The notes under the pieces are model-generated. The model saw only the letters and a program-made list of their open reading frames with translations, made no database searches and was not told the DNA's origin. Shown here one piece after another: positions 11,762 through 24,132 of a DNA stretch of 64,000 nucleotides. Within the stretch, counting starts at the first letter, position 1. Every line of letters starts with the position of its first letter. The stretch spans positions 28,794,501 to 28,858,500 of the forward strand of contig NC_080559.1 in NCBI RefSeq assembly GCF_030253575.1, written 5' to 3'. Position numbers and translations under genes: made by a program. The stretch is from Rhododendron vialii. Its lineage: Eukaryota > Streptophyta > Magnoliopsida > Ericales > Ericaceae.

Positions 11762-13582
11762 CTAACCAAGTATCAAAGCTTCCATCTTATACAGGAGATT
11801 ACTAGTTCTTTAACATTCAGCACTTGTTCCTCGTACTTGGTAGTTGGTACTCTAGTTATTGTCTGGTTTTGTCTGTTAAAAGTATGATAAAGCTTATTGT
11901 GCTGAAAATCTTCTCAAAATCTGTAACGCCATGTTTGGATTACGTATTTGTGGAGGCAAAGGAAAATGATAGGGACAGTGAAGAAACTGATTTAGCTTCT
12001 CTTACTAATTTTCTTCTCTTTTTTTCCCCGCAACCTTCCTCTTCTTCTATGTACCTGTCAAGAAATTTATAATCCCAAGATAGCCTAACTTTGGGAAGGC
12101 TTTGTTGTATTTGCCTTTAACTTATCTGAAAAGATGAGTTGATACTGGTCTGTCAGGTCCTTCAACAGAGACCTTAAGGCGCTCCAGTGGAATAGGCTGT
12201 GAAAGATTTTGGTACAATGTTTGATATCAGCTTCCTTCACTTTTTATGATGACACTGAACCTGTTAGGACTGGTATTATTGTTGGAGGTAACGGTGAAAG
12301 GATGCCATTGAAGCTTGGAGAACTTCCGTTTCATGCATGAACATGCTACTTGTTGGATTATAACACAATCTCGACACCGGGACGAAAGAATAAGAGCACA
12401 AGTCACACCTGTAAGTTACCATCTCAAATTCCACTTTTCTTGTTCCTAACTTCCTCCATCCCCATTTGTTTGTTCCTTTTCACTATTTTGGACATCTAAA
12501 AAATGACTATTTTTCTAATTTATTTGTTTTTTACTTTTTAGATGATTTTAAAAACTTTATCTACAAGAGCTAACAGTATTAGTGAAAATAATTTAAAAAA
12601 AAAACTGAAATACGTTGTTTGTTGAGCCGGCTAAAATACATTGTTTGTATATCTATCATTCTGAAAGTTGAATTGGATCCTTTGTACTAGTAGGGATGAG
12701 TCGGATGACAATTTTAGTCAAACCGTTGGTTAACCGAAAAATTGCACTGTTGTCATCCCTATGTACTTGTTTCATAAAACAATTACTTATGAACTGTGAA
12801 TTTACCTGGGATTTTAGAGAAGTTGAGCTCCAGAGTTTCACAAGGCAAAATACGGGCAGAAACTAGGCAGATCTTTTGCTTGGATTACAAGCAGCATATA
12901 TACTGAACAATAAAAAAGAGGTAGAATCCTGGAAGTGTGATGATGCAGAAGGAGAAGCCGCATGGAAAATAAAGGAAAATAAAGACGACAATGAAGAGTG
13001 TAGAGAGAGTGAATCTAGAACAAGAGCTCAAGATTCTTGCGCCTGATGCGAGAGAAGCTTGTGCTCCACATGTTTAATCCAGAGATCAAAGCTAATTCCC
13101 CCTCCGCAACTTTTTTGAGCATCTGCATTCCACGAAAGTTATGTGAATCCTTTGTTTTCTGTATCTTTTGAGATTTTTGGAATTTTTTTTTTTATATTTG
13201 TAATCTTGGATAAAAAGTTTCTTGTGTTTTAGAAAATTTGTCAGCTTATAAATACCTGCAAAATGATAGAATTATCTATTTGCTTTCGTTTTGTTTTGTG
13301 TTTTCGTTTACTTGGGAAAAAGAAACAATGAACTAGTGTTTCTTTAAAGATGGGTTGTTTCGGAAAAACAAAATTCTGACTGCAGTTTCTGAAAACCATT
13401 TGCCAAACAAAATTCAATATTTGACATTTAATTTGTATATGCTCAGATGCAGAGGTGGTGTGCCTTGGAAATTTGGTTTGTATTTCCCCACAAGATGATA
13501 AAACAGAAGCCGTGAGCTGTGAATGCTCGACTCTGACGTAAGGCTGACGGCCCGCCAAACCAAAGAACTGGTCACCGGAAAG

Positions 13583-13913
13583 TGGGCTCTTTTCCCCGCC
13601 TACAACATAACTAACTGAACGATTCCGATTACGAAATGGAGTCAAATGCCAAAATTGAGCAGTGCAGTCTCAATGAGAATCGAGAGGAGCTCTTCCCAAG
13701 GCATATACTACCACTGTTCTCTCAAACAGCAAGGTGCAAGAGAGAAATTGTAGAACAGCAAGGTGCAAGAGATAAATTGTAGTAGATCGTAAGTGAGCCG
13801 AGCTGATAAGAGAATCAGTTTCTGCCAATCACGAAGTTTTGTACAGCATGGAATCACAAATTCGACGATATCATACAGAATTCAACAATACAATTCCTGG
13901 GAATTTCCAAAGT
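13583..13913. other. Gap between FRO-A and DUF819-1
   Basis: The left edge marks the breakpoint where FRO-A homology stops inside exon 4. A short direct repeat, ACAGCAAGGTGCAAGAGA, occurs twice near 13726 and 13754. The rest is probably the 3' UTR of the minus-strand DUF819 gene. No other gene is visible. Confidence 0.5.
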
Positions 13914-16900
13914 TCACAAGTGTCTGAGAACCAACATCCCAAAACCAATGCCAAGGAATGTTGCAATTGTGATACCAAAAATGCCCGCCAAAATTCCTGG
14001 AACAACCAAAGAGCCCCAGCCCTTGGCTGTGGCCATCCCACAAGCTGTTGTAGGCCCTCCAATGTTGGCATTTGACGCCAAAAGTAAGAGTTTTAGGTCA
14101 AAGCGAAATAGTTTTCCCAACCCAAGGATCACAGCAAGATGGATGGTCACTTGAATAAAAGCAAACACGAAGATATTAGGTGCTGTTAAAATGATATTCC
14201 GTATGCTCCCATTGGCTCCCACTACAGCAAAGAATATCTGTCGTCGTAAAATAATGAACAAACAATTTCCAATCAAAACAACAAAATGCCGAAATGGAGA
14301 CAAGGAATCAGTACATAAGAAAAGCAACGTTAAACCTAAACTGTGGCAATATTCTTGTGCAGAGTCTAGAATGCAAAATCCTTATAGTTCCGTTTTCGGT
14401 TTCTTTTATCAATTTACATAAAACTTTCATTTCTGCGGAAGGAATAGATGGGTTATCTAAGCTCAGGCTATTCATTGGAATGATAAATCATATCATATAT
14501 ATGTAAAAGGAAAAAGTTTCAATCTGTGATGCAAATCGACTGAAGGGCAGAAATTTCAATCACCTGCATTAAGACCACAGCAATAGCTTCGCCGCCAGGA
14601 GCAAGATAACCAAAATGTTTTGGAAGGACAGTTGCTAAAAAGACAACAATTGCCGTTATTACTGAAAGATCACCTCCTTTGATTCCAAATAATTTGGTGA
14701 GCCAAGTGGCAAATTTGCAGATAGCAAAGGAAGCAGCAAGAGCTGCAGCAGTTTGTGTCACAACAAGCTTACTTCCAGAATCAGACTCCATATTTGCAGT
14801 AGGATCTGCAAGTCATGTCTGGTAAAAGTTAAATATCAAGATGGAAAACCATCATCATGGTTTGGTTTTCTTAACTTATTGAACTAAGAAATGTAAGCAC
14901 TTCATAATTTCTAATTTTGATATGATTCCCACATCCAACACCGCATAAAGGTAAAATCTGGGTGGTTTCAGTAGCAATGATATTATAGAAAGCAAGATTT
15001 GTAGCCCCATTCAACTGGGTCAGCTACAAATTACTTACCATTTGGCAGTGCAGAAGCCTCGGAAGGTATTTTTGATGCTAGTGCAAACAACACCACAAAG
15101 TATATAGCACAAATAACATTATCAGCAGCTACACCTGCAGCCAAAACTGACGGAGAGACACCAAGCGCCTCTGAAATTGCAATGTAATTGACGGCTACAG
15201 CAAACCAGAAACAAAGACTTGCTCAGCTTCTGGAAATGAGAAACACCAGTGCATTCTGAGAACAAGACCAAAGGAATTGAACGAGAGCCAATATGAGAAG
15301 CACTATCAACAGATGCACATCCTCTTTCTAGAAAGTAAAACAACTCTGAAGCCAAGCAACAAAGTGGTATGCCACATATGAAGAAGCGAAGCTGGATAAT
15401 ATAGTAGGGAAAGTGTAGTTCAAAGGAGCTACTCAATAAAGATAATAGAGAATAGCGAAACAGCATCATGGATAGTTGAAATAATACCATACGTCAGTAG
15501 TTTCAGTAGTACAATTTATTTCACTGACTTGCATATGCCAGTAGATACATCCCCTTTCGCCAGCTAAATTTGTAAGCAGAACGTAAGCCAAGGCAACAAG
15601 ATGAAACATTTGTAAGAAATTACCTCCACCAATATAGCTACCCATCAGTGCAGCGGCTATTTTCCAACTATCTTGACCAAGTGATCTCATTGGCACTATC
15701 AGGAAAGCCAATAAGGTTCCAACTATTGTACCAACTGTCACACGAAAGATAAACGAGTACACTTACATAGAAATGAAATAAACAAAATGCCATTCTTAGA
15801 GTTCAACAGCTTGCTGGGTGATTAAATCTATCATGAGTAGGTAGTAAGATTTTCAGCCGTGTCCGTGACTAGTCGAGACTGTAATTTGATCTACATGCAA
15901 ACAACAAACAAGATGGGATAGAAAAAAAAAAAGGTGCCAGAAACCAATCTTGTCATTTGCAATTAGATGATACCTTGCAAGCACCCCTTTACAAGCAATG
16001 TCACCTGCCTGAACAAAAGGGCCTACCCTTCCAACGGAGTAATACTACGAGAATATACCATTTGTAAAAGTTGAAGCTCTAGAAAAAAAGATCCATAATC
16101 CTAGTTACATACAACTTTATACAAACTGTTGCCACTTTTCTTTTTCAAAAGAAGAAAAGAGAAGCTGAATAATAAGTGAGCCACTCTTTATGACATGTAA
16201 CCCTGGGAAAATCAACTCAGCAGTGCCAAAAGATGACACACGGTAACTGAATGCTTTCCAAGGCTAATACCCAAAAAGATGAGAGGAGCATATTAGCTCC
16301 ATGAGACAAAATAGATAATTTCTTTCATTTCTTTTTCTTCAATTATGAAACAGGGAATTAAGCTTTATTGCAGAAATTTTTAGTCGTAATGTGAAAACCA
16401 AAGTCAAAACACCATGGGAATTTTTTTTTCATACAGGCCTACAAGAAATACTACCTAAGTAATTGACCATCGAGACCAATATAAGCATTCAACAAAGCTT
16501 CTGATAGAAATGAAAAACGATCTGAAATTGTACAAGACCTGATCCAAGCAAGAAGGCCAAGAGCAGTGTTCCAGTTGAACGTATCACTTTCCGCAGGTCA
16601 GCTCTAAACAACAGCAATGGTATCGTTAACGGTAGCAGGTATTGAAAAACAATCGAATATGCTGGTGCTTCATGAGGTATAATCCCCATATTACTTGCTC
16701 CAAGCCCAACCAAAATGCTCACTAATGCTGAACTCACCATGCTCCCAATCTTGGTCTTCTCCGACCTTTAATTACAGAAACAAGAAAATTGCATGACAAA
16801 TAACCCGTCGAACTGTTTTAATTTGGTTAAATAAGTAGTTGAATATCTCATAGCTTAACAAAAGCTTTCATTAATTTAGTCTGTCCTTAGAAGTCTATAG

Positions 16901-18065
16901 AATCCAAAAAAAATTTCTGTAGAATCCAAAAAAAAAAGTCTATAGAATCCATTTTTTCAATGAAATTGGAGGCATTTTAATTTCTAATATCTCCAAATAA
17001 GGAAAAGAAAAAAGAAAAAGTGGAGAAGTCTGAAAAGGCAAATACACCATTACCAATTAAATTGCTTAATGCCCTTTTCTTTTATTCAAACTCAAAATTT
17101 GAGTAAACTGTAAAAGGCCTCTAAAACCAACTCCACCCCACAATTCAAATCTCTATCAAGTTCAGTTTTACACTAATCAAGAACGACTCAACTTTTTGCT
17201 CAAATATTCCTATGCTATTTTCTGCTTCTCAAATTTACCATTATGTCGGTAATGAAGCTTTTACGCAAATTAAATTTGAGTCCATCCATTGGAATGTTTT
17301 GTAAGAAATGAAGGTTTTACTCGAAACTTCAATCAAATTTGAAAACTTTTCAGTAAAGATTGGGGATGCTCTCACTTTGTTCACCCTCGAGGGTACGCTC
17401 GTTCCGTGTCTTATTTTGCTGATCAAAACCGTTCAAAATTCAGCTCAATCAAATCTTGATAAATGCTTCATCTAGAAGTTCATTTATTTTCTGTAAAATT
17501 CTTGATTGAAAAAGTGAACTTTTGGATCACATGCTTACCAAGCTGAATTTTTTTACATAAGAAATGAATTTGGACAAAATAAACGGTTTTGATTATCGTA
17601 GTGAAGCACCAACCAAACGAGCACACCCTCATGTGGGTCTTCAAGCGAGAGGGTGAACAAAATTGCTCCTCTCATAAGGGCTAACAACAAGCCGCAGTCG
17701 CCCTTGTAGTTGAGAGAGAGAGAGAGAGAGTACCAGAGGCCGAAAGCGCCGATGGAGAGGAGAGCAGTCCATGTTCCCCAATGGTCTTGCGGAGAGACGA
17801 GAGGGAAATTCAATTGAGACCTAACCGTTAGACACCGATTCGAAATTGAGTCCTGGGGGAAATTTTGAGGGGCGAACAAGGTTGTGCTTGTGGCAGGGAA
17901 TAATAGTGGTTTGGATTTGGTCGTTGAGAATGTACAGAGGTGGCGGCGGGAAGAGAGGGTTGGTAGTTGAAGTAGCGGCAAAGGCGACAGAGATAGAGAG
18001 GCGAGACGTAACGTCGGAGGAGCAGAGAAGCAGGTGACCAATGACGGCGACGATGACGACGCCAT
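13914..18065 (-). CDS. DUF819-1: chloroplast-type multi-pass membrane protein (DUF819/YjcL family)
   Basis: Six exons on the minus strand: 17734-18065, 16539-16765, 15624-15734, 15039-15194, 14564-14805 and 13914-14237. All introns are GT-AG and the spliced frame gives 463 aa. The Ser/Pro/Leu-rich N-terminus ([10 protein letters not shown]) looks like a chloroplast transit peptide. About ten hydrophobic segments follow. Signature stretches include [48 protein letters not shown] and a Gly-rich C-terminal helix. The family is DUF819, known from bacterial YjcL-type proteins and from Arabidopsis plastid proteins such as At5g52540; its transported substrate, if any, is unknown. Exon lengths 2 to 6 (227, 111, 156, 242, 324) are identical to those of the tandem copy at 19902-24132. 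A transport role is inferred from the fold only. Confidence 0.92.
17713..17730. repeat. GA microsatellite beside the exon 1 donor of DUF819-1
   Basis: A short (GA)n run lies at the start of intron 1, a few bases inside the GTACTC donor. Confidence 0.8.
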
Positions 18066-19901
18066 TTATGGTGTTTACCTGTTACCCAAAATGTTTCAAT
18101 CGAGAATACAGAATACGAATTCTATTACATTTACACATGAACAGAATTACAACGTAAAGAAATTACAAAACTGAAATGCAAACCGAAATACAGAATGGAT
18201 TCGTGTACTGAAACCCTTGTTTCACAGTTGTCTTTGAAACAAATTCACCGCCTACCGGAGGGTATTGAGGTGACTCGGCGTCTGTCTCCCAAGATTGATC
18301 CGGCTCTAACCACGACCGTCAGAACACCACCGATGATCGTTTTGACGAACTTACTCAGCGTATGTCTCTCTCAATCTACACCAGTGTACTTGTGAAATTT
18401 CTGTGAATTCGTGTTGAACTATGAACCAGAATGCTCCTTATATAGGCTGAAGGGACCCTTGTAATGATGCCAAGGAGTGAACACGGGATTAAATAGCCCC
18501 GATGAATATGGAAGAAACTCCCACGATGAATAGGAGCGTAACCCCCATATTGAACAGGGGAAAACCTCCACCATGAATATGGGAAAGTTATTGGCTTGAG
18601 CAAGCCAAAGGTCACCCAATCCTTTCATTTTTCCAACATTACCAACTCTCATCCACATTGACGAGGTAAGAGACCTACCTACCGAGAAATTTTTGGGTGC
18701 CGGCCCCGCCACACACGTATATTCTATCTGCAATTTCAGCCGTCTAAACGTGTTTTGGACGGTCCGGATTTTAGACAAAGAAAAAGAGGAAAGAGAGTAG
18801 TTGGGTGAGGGAGAGAGAGAATTGGACGGCAGGGATCGCTTACGATTATCCCCACGTGATACCCGCTCGGCACCCAAAAATTTCTCCTACCGTTGATGCT
18901 GACATGGCCATAGTTTTTCTTTCTTTGATGGAGACACAATCATAATTTAAACCTAATTTAGGCCTACTTTGGCAAAAAAATAAGAGGAGTGCTAGGTACC
19001 CCGAAAGAATACACAGAAATGATCCCGAATTTAAAAATCAATGGTCCAGATTCACTTAAAGTCAATCAGGACCATTGATTTTCAAATTCGGGGTTAAGTG
19101 AATCTGGACCATTGATTTTTAAATTCGGGGTCATTTGTGGGTACTCTTTCAGGGTACATAGAATTTTCCAAAAAATAATAGTAACTTGGCTTATTTTTTG
19201 TATTTATTTAAAACAATTCGCATTTTATAGTTTTGCATCAAATTTGAGTGAATTATTACTTCATCTTGAGAGAATAATTAGAAAACAAAAAAGTTATACT
19301 CGAATCAAAGTTTGTGAATAAAGACAAAAATAAGAAGAAGAAAAAAAGAAGACAAATTTTTACTAGTCATTGTAAGCCAAATTGCCCATTAGTACTAGTC
19401 ATCACTCATTTCTAGAGTCCCGTCCAAGGATAAGGAACTTGGGGACCTTAGGGACAACATGGGTGTTGCCCCCATCCGAGCCGTCCAATTTTGACAATGG
19501 ACGACTTAGATTTCAACTCGGCAATGCACGGATGGACCTCATAAACTTGTGTTTTGATTAAAACAGTAGGCCAACCAAGTAACTCCCACTATCTGAGCAC
19601 AGTCAGACTTATTGACTGGCTGCACTAAAGAATCAACTAAAACAAGAACAAAGAGGTGCCTTCTCAACATATATATACAAGAAGAAGACTAATAAGAACA
19701 ATAATCTAAAGACTCAGCTAAGTATTATGATGCTCCCCGCGAACGAGGAAAAACACCCTGAAGAAGACGACGACGATGATGTCAAGAAACGATAAAATTG
19801 GATGATCCTATTCTTTCCATTTTGGAAACATTCGTTCAATAATGGCAAAAAATAATTTCCCAATTCACAGATTAGCCCGGTTCTGGTATTCAGAATTAAA
19901 T
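18066..19901. other. Intergenic region between the two DUF819 genes
   Basis: It holds the promoter side of DUF819-1, AT-rich sequence, a foldback element (18991-19161) and the 3' flank of DUF819-2. Around 18670-18880 there are short inverted motifs (GGTGCCG / CGGCACC, ACGGTCCGG) like those at 24490-24650, probably an older foldback element. No further gene is seen. Confidence 0.5.
18991..19161. mobile_element. Foldback MITE
   Basis: The left arm from 18991 (GTACCCCGAAAGA...) and the right arm ending at 19161 are about 65-base inverted copies, both containing CCCGAATTTAAAAATCAATG (left sense). A third partial copy of the arm core sits between them. No coding capacity. Confidence 0.75.
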
Positions 19902-22900
19902 TTACATTGTCTTGAGAACTGTCACCCCAAAACCAATGCCCAGAAAAGTAGCAATAGCAATGCCGAAGATGCCAGCAAGAATACCCGGAACGACTAAAGA
20001 AGTCCATCCTTTGGCCGTGGCCATTCCACAAGCCGTTGTAGGGCCTCCAACATTGGCATTCGATGCCAAAAGCAACAACTTCAGGTCAAAGCAGAACAGT
20101 TTTCCCAATCCGAGGATCACAGCAAGATGAACCGCGATCTGAACAAGAGCAAATGTGAATATACTAGGGGCAGTGTAGATGACATTCCATATGTTCCCAC
20201 TCGCACCCACCACAGTGAAAAATACCTGTCATTCAAAAACAAGTCAGCTCAACAGTTTCACAAGGAAACTAACAAGAATATAATGGTAAATCTTTCCTGG
20301 TAAGAAACAAACTTGCCTGCATCAGAATAAGAGCCATAGCTTCACCAGAAGGAGCAAGGTGACCAAATTGTGATGGAAATGCAGTTGCCAGAACAACAAC
20401 AATTGCTGTAATGGCCGGAAGGCTTCCTCCTTGAATCCCAAGATATTTCGTGAATGAAGTGCCAAGCTTGCAGATAATAAAGGCTACAGCAATGGCCGTA
20501 GCAGTCTGCAGCACAGGAAGCTTGTTGCTAGTTTCAAGCTCCATGTTTGATCCATCATCTGTGAAAGTTCCAGTATATTGCAGGCTATCAGATTATTGTT
20601 TGCCGCCATAAGCTCTTTCTAACCATGGGAATGCAAATTTAACTTTTACAAAGAGCTTTATAGTTTACACACCCTTCGTTGATGTTGAAGGCTCCGGAGG
20701 TATTTTGGAAGCCAGTGCAAACAATGTGGTAAAATAGACTGCACAAATAACATTATCTGCAGCTAGTCCTGCAGCTAAAACTGAAGGAGAGACGCCAAGT
20801 GCTCCAGCAACGGCGACATAATTGACAGCTGTGCATGATTGAAAAACAGAAACTTCATCAGTCACTATTAGTACAATCTTGGAAATGGAAATTACAAGCA
20901 TGAAAGATATCGCGACGACATATAGCATGTTAAGCTGGTAAAATAGAGAAACCCCAGACAAAGTAGTCTTCACAGTGGCCAAATAGAAAACGTCCAAACC
21001 AGTAAGGTTTGTAAATTGGATTCTATTAACCTGTATGAGAGCAAGCCAGGTATTGGCATGGGTAAAGGAGAGAGCCAATATGATTTCATAGTTCAACTTC
21101 AAACCATAGGCGCAGTGAAGTCGGTTATTATTAGATAATTCAACACAAAACGCCCTGGTTATAAGCAAAATGAGGGATCTAGAAGATAAATATTATTGCT
21201 CGCCAGCACTCGTCTACAACACTGACAACTTTTAGTGGGGAAATCCAATATTATACTTCAGGCAATTATGTATTTCACAAGATCCTAATTACAATCCATG
21301 ATTCACTCTCCAAACAAACATCGAGTGCATATTCCAATCTCAAAGGAATGTAACCAAAGATACTGGAGAAGAGACTCCACATCAAACAGCACACAAAGAT
21401 TACATTCTCTCTTTGGGTTACAAACCTACTTAATAAGTGCAAGAAAACAAGAAAAGGTGCAAGAAGCTCATTGAAAAGGTAGCAAACAATCACTATTTGC
21501 TACAAAGTACCTCCACCAATGTGTCTACCCATGAGCGCTGCCGCTATCTTCCAACTATCTTGACCAAGGGAACGCATTGGCACCAGGAAGTAAGCAACGA
21601 CAGTTCCAATAGTTGTCGCAACTGTTGTAGTACAAGAAAATAAGAAGCATTTGTCAAGGAAATAGAGCAGATAATTTGGAAGGCTGAAGTTCGCTACATG
21701 ATCTTCCTTTAAAAAACAAAATTCAACAGTCTCGTATGACTTCCCAAGCCTAATATGTAGAGTTACAGCTCCTTAGCTACAAAATCAACAATTAACTTAT
21801 AACCACAGCACATGCTGTGTTTGAAATTATCAGGCTGCGTTGCAACATTAATCCCTGCCAGGATCATTCTACATGATAATCCTATCATGACTAAGAGAGA
21901 CAGATGGATCCGTAGCTGACGGACAAGGTTGGTAATACGGTCCACAATCAAAACATCGTAAATTCAGATGAAACATCACAAAATAGGTTAGCAATTATAT
22001 GGAAACTAATCACTCTTTTTTTTTTTGGGCACATTGCTGGTTTCCCAAAATGTAACAATTTGGCCTTGGAACAGCGAGTAGTGCAGTTTTAGGCCTAATG
22101 TGGGCGTGCCAGGACTGGATTGCAGTCCAACTTCGTGTTAAGGCCTGAATGCCTCAAATCTGACTTCTTCTAGTGCGATTGTGTACAACTTAAGGGGTGA
22201 GGCCGTATGTGGTTCGTGGTTTGCCTTTACAGGATAAGGACTTAAAATTTTCCAACCGTTGTTGAAAATGGAAAGAAAAAGAAACAAGGTGCGATGAAAT
22301 TAAAAGAACTTCATTAACGGTTTAACGAAGTTGGTACAAGGAAATAAAACATCAACTAGGCATGGCTAGTGTGATGAAAGATAAAGACATTTGCTGGAAA
22401 TGTAAAGATAATTGAAATGTAATTTGGATAAGCCATGGGCTTGTTTGTGCTGGGACCCTTTCTAAGGCCTTCAATTCTGGTATTTATAGGCAAAGTTCCA
22501 GGCCTTGAGCTGCTTCCACTTGCCTTTATACATGGCTGCCATGTGCCCCAAGCCTTGCTCCTTACTCCAAACCTTTGGCTGCATTTTCAGGCTTGACAGC
22601 AACTTTTTCAAGCTTGAAATTGCCTCTTTTTGCATAGATACTTGCTAAAAGGAGATTTTGGGGACCTTTTAAGGCTAAAAGTTGAAACTTTTCTATCAAA
22701 GAGAAGACTTTTCAGCCACTTTTCGTCCCTTGTGGGACCTTGGAGGCTCTAAGTTGGTTCCTTATGTGAGAAGATTCAAGACAAGGCATTTTTGGAACTT
22801 GTGCCCTCTTTTCTCGTGTAACAAAGGCCAAACAAGCCTAAATGAGCTGCTTGTAAGCTACTTGTGTAGGCCTGATTGAGCTGCTTGCTAGAGAGAACCT

Positions 22901-24132
22901 TTTAGGCCTTTGAGCTGCTTGTGAGCAGCTTGCTTCCCGAGCATGACTAAGCAGCTTATAACCTTTTTGACTTCTTCATTTTCAGGCTGAATAAATCCGA
23001 AAAAATTGGGTCAGACCTCAAAAACGAATCTTGGCCTTATTGGACTAAATAGGCCTGAAAAACTAGTCCGAGCTTTAATTAATTGGGCCAAGGCCTGAAC
23101 CTAATCTGTGCTTTAACTCAATTGGGCCAAATAAGCCTAAGAATGGGCCTAGATCTGAAAACTAATTTGGGCTTTAACTAATTAGGCCATGCTCCAAATA
23201 TTAATGCGGCCCATAAATCCTTTTCAACCCTTTTGTAGCCCACTATAAATTCGACCAAAGGCCTAAATCAATTGAGGCTCAAAATGTTATTTTGGGCCAC
23301 TAATCCATTAACAAATTTTTTTTTAGAATTTGGCCAAAAATAGGTGTAAACACACATACACTCGAGGACTCGAGGTGAATGAACGCGCCCATTTGGCAAC
23401 ATCGTACTTTTCTCAGTACAGAGGCCAACCAAATTATCAATCCCACTATCAAAAAACACTGAGTACTTTAAAAAAAAAAAACTTTTAATTTGCAACAATG
23501 GAAAACGTTACTTGATCCAAGCAGGAAAGCCAAGAGCAGAGTCCCCGTGGACTGAATGACTCGGCGCAAGTCGGCTCGAAACAACAGCAAGGGAACGGCC
23601 ATGGGGAGCAGAAACTCCAACACGATAGCGTATGCCGGCGCTTGACTCGACAAAATCCCCAAATTACTCGCTGCTAGTCCCACCAAAGTGCTCACTAATG
23701 CGCCACTAAGTGTGCTCCCAATCTTTGTCTTCTCCGACCTTGACATAAAACGCAATATATCAGAGATAAAATAATTCGTTCCAGGATTTTAGCTGAAAAT
23801 GAAAAAAAAAAAAAAAAAAAAGATTTTCACCAGATACCAAAGGCGCCAATGGCAAAGAGAGCGGTCCAGTTGCCCCATTGATCGGTGGGAGAAACGAGAG
23901 GGAAACTCAGCTGCGATCGGACCGTGACGGATCGAATCGAGTTGGGGTTTTGGTGGAAAACGAGAGGCGATGGTGTGATGGCTTGATCTTTGGTACGCAA
24001 CGGAAAAGGTTGGGGTTTTGAAGTGATCGTCGGTAGTGCGGAGGCGTTGTGGCGGGAACAGAAGCACGGGCGTTGCGTCGACGGCAGCGGAGAAGTACGG
24101 GTGGGGTGGAGAATCAGAGACGTGGACGCCAT
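19902..24132 (-). CDS. DUF819-2: second chloroplast-type DUF819 membrane protein
   Basis: Six exons on the minus strand: 23831-24132, 23512-23738, 21511-21621, 20673-20828, 20317-20558 and 19902-20225, giving 453 aa without interruption. The start [10 protein letters not shown] is the in-frame ATG that opens a transit-peptide-like leader; upstream in-frame ATGs would add residues that do not look like a transit peptide. The exon phases and lengths match DUF819-1, and shared blocks include [32 protein letters not shown] and [15 protein letters not shown]. The last intron begins GCAAGT instead of GT, a GC-AG intron, supported by the conserved 242-base exon. Intron 2 contains a solo LTR. Function as for the family: unknown multi-pass membrane protein, probably of plastids. 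It is a tandem duplicate with clear divergence at both ends. Confidence 0.92.
20315..20316 (-). other. GC 5' splice site of DUF819-2 intron 5
   Basis: Read on the minus strand, the exon ends ATGCAG and the intron starts GCAAGT. The matching intron of DUF819-1 starts GTGATT after the same exon end. The 242-base exon length is kept only if this GC site is used. Confidence 0.85.
22030..23357 (-). mobile_element. Solo LTR in intron 2 of DUF819-2
   Basis: The element 22035-23352 (1318 bases) has TG...CA ends and a perfect 5-base target duplication CACAT at 22030-22034 and 23353-23357. No internal coding region is present, as expected after recombination between two LTRs. A TATAAATA box on the minus strand (near 22480) suggests that orientation. 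The length fits a Ty3/gypsy-type LTR, but the family is not proven. Confidence 0.75.

Larger units (their letters stand above)
7120..11766 (+). mobile_element. Young Ty1/copia LTR retrotransposon in intron 6 of FRO-A
   Basis: The element runs 7125-11761 and is flanked by a CTAAC target duplication (7120-7124 and 11762-11766). LTRs begin TGTGAA and end ATCA. A primer-binding site complementary to initiator tRNA-Met follows the 5' LTR, and a G-rich polypurine tract precedes the 3' LTR. The internal part, in Ty1/copia order, shows a CCHC zinc knuckle near 8005, a protease DSGSS motif near 8326, an integrase core, reverse transcriptase with YVDD near 10520, and RNase H. The gag part looks short and the coding region has at least one break, so it reads as a fossil, though a recent one. 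The finer copia lineage is not assigned. Confidence 0.95.
5713..13582 (-). pseudogene. FRO-A: 5'-truncated ferric reductase pseudogene
   Basis: Minus-strand remnants match exons 4 to 8 of the intact FRO genes at 27387-34862 and 44796-49720. Exon 8 is 5713-5851, exon 7 about 6476-7063, exon 6 12126-12369, exon 5 12806-13122, and part of exon 4 about 13464-13582. Exons 1-3, which encode the first membrane segments, are missing. Damage is multiple: exon 8 is one base short and its acceptor AG reads AC; exon 7 has at least one frameshift, a changed first glycine in the GGSG nucleotide-binding motif (RGSG) and a deletion removing its 3' end and donor; exon 6 has a small insertion and a GT-to-AT donor change; exon 5 is 11 bases shorter than in the sister genes; the exon 4 donor reads GC. 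Intron 6 holds a complete-looking copia insertion. It cannot make a working reductase. Confidence 0.9.

Noticed and set aside
13914-24132. Reading the DUF819 proteins as bile-acid/sodium symporters (BASS)
   Set aside because: The overall topology is loosely similar, but the motifs [10 protein letters not shown] and [13 protein letters not shown] match DUF819.
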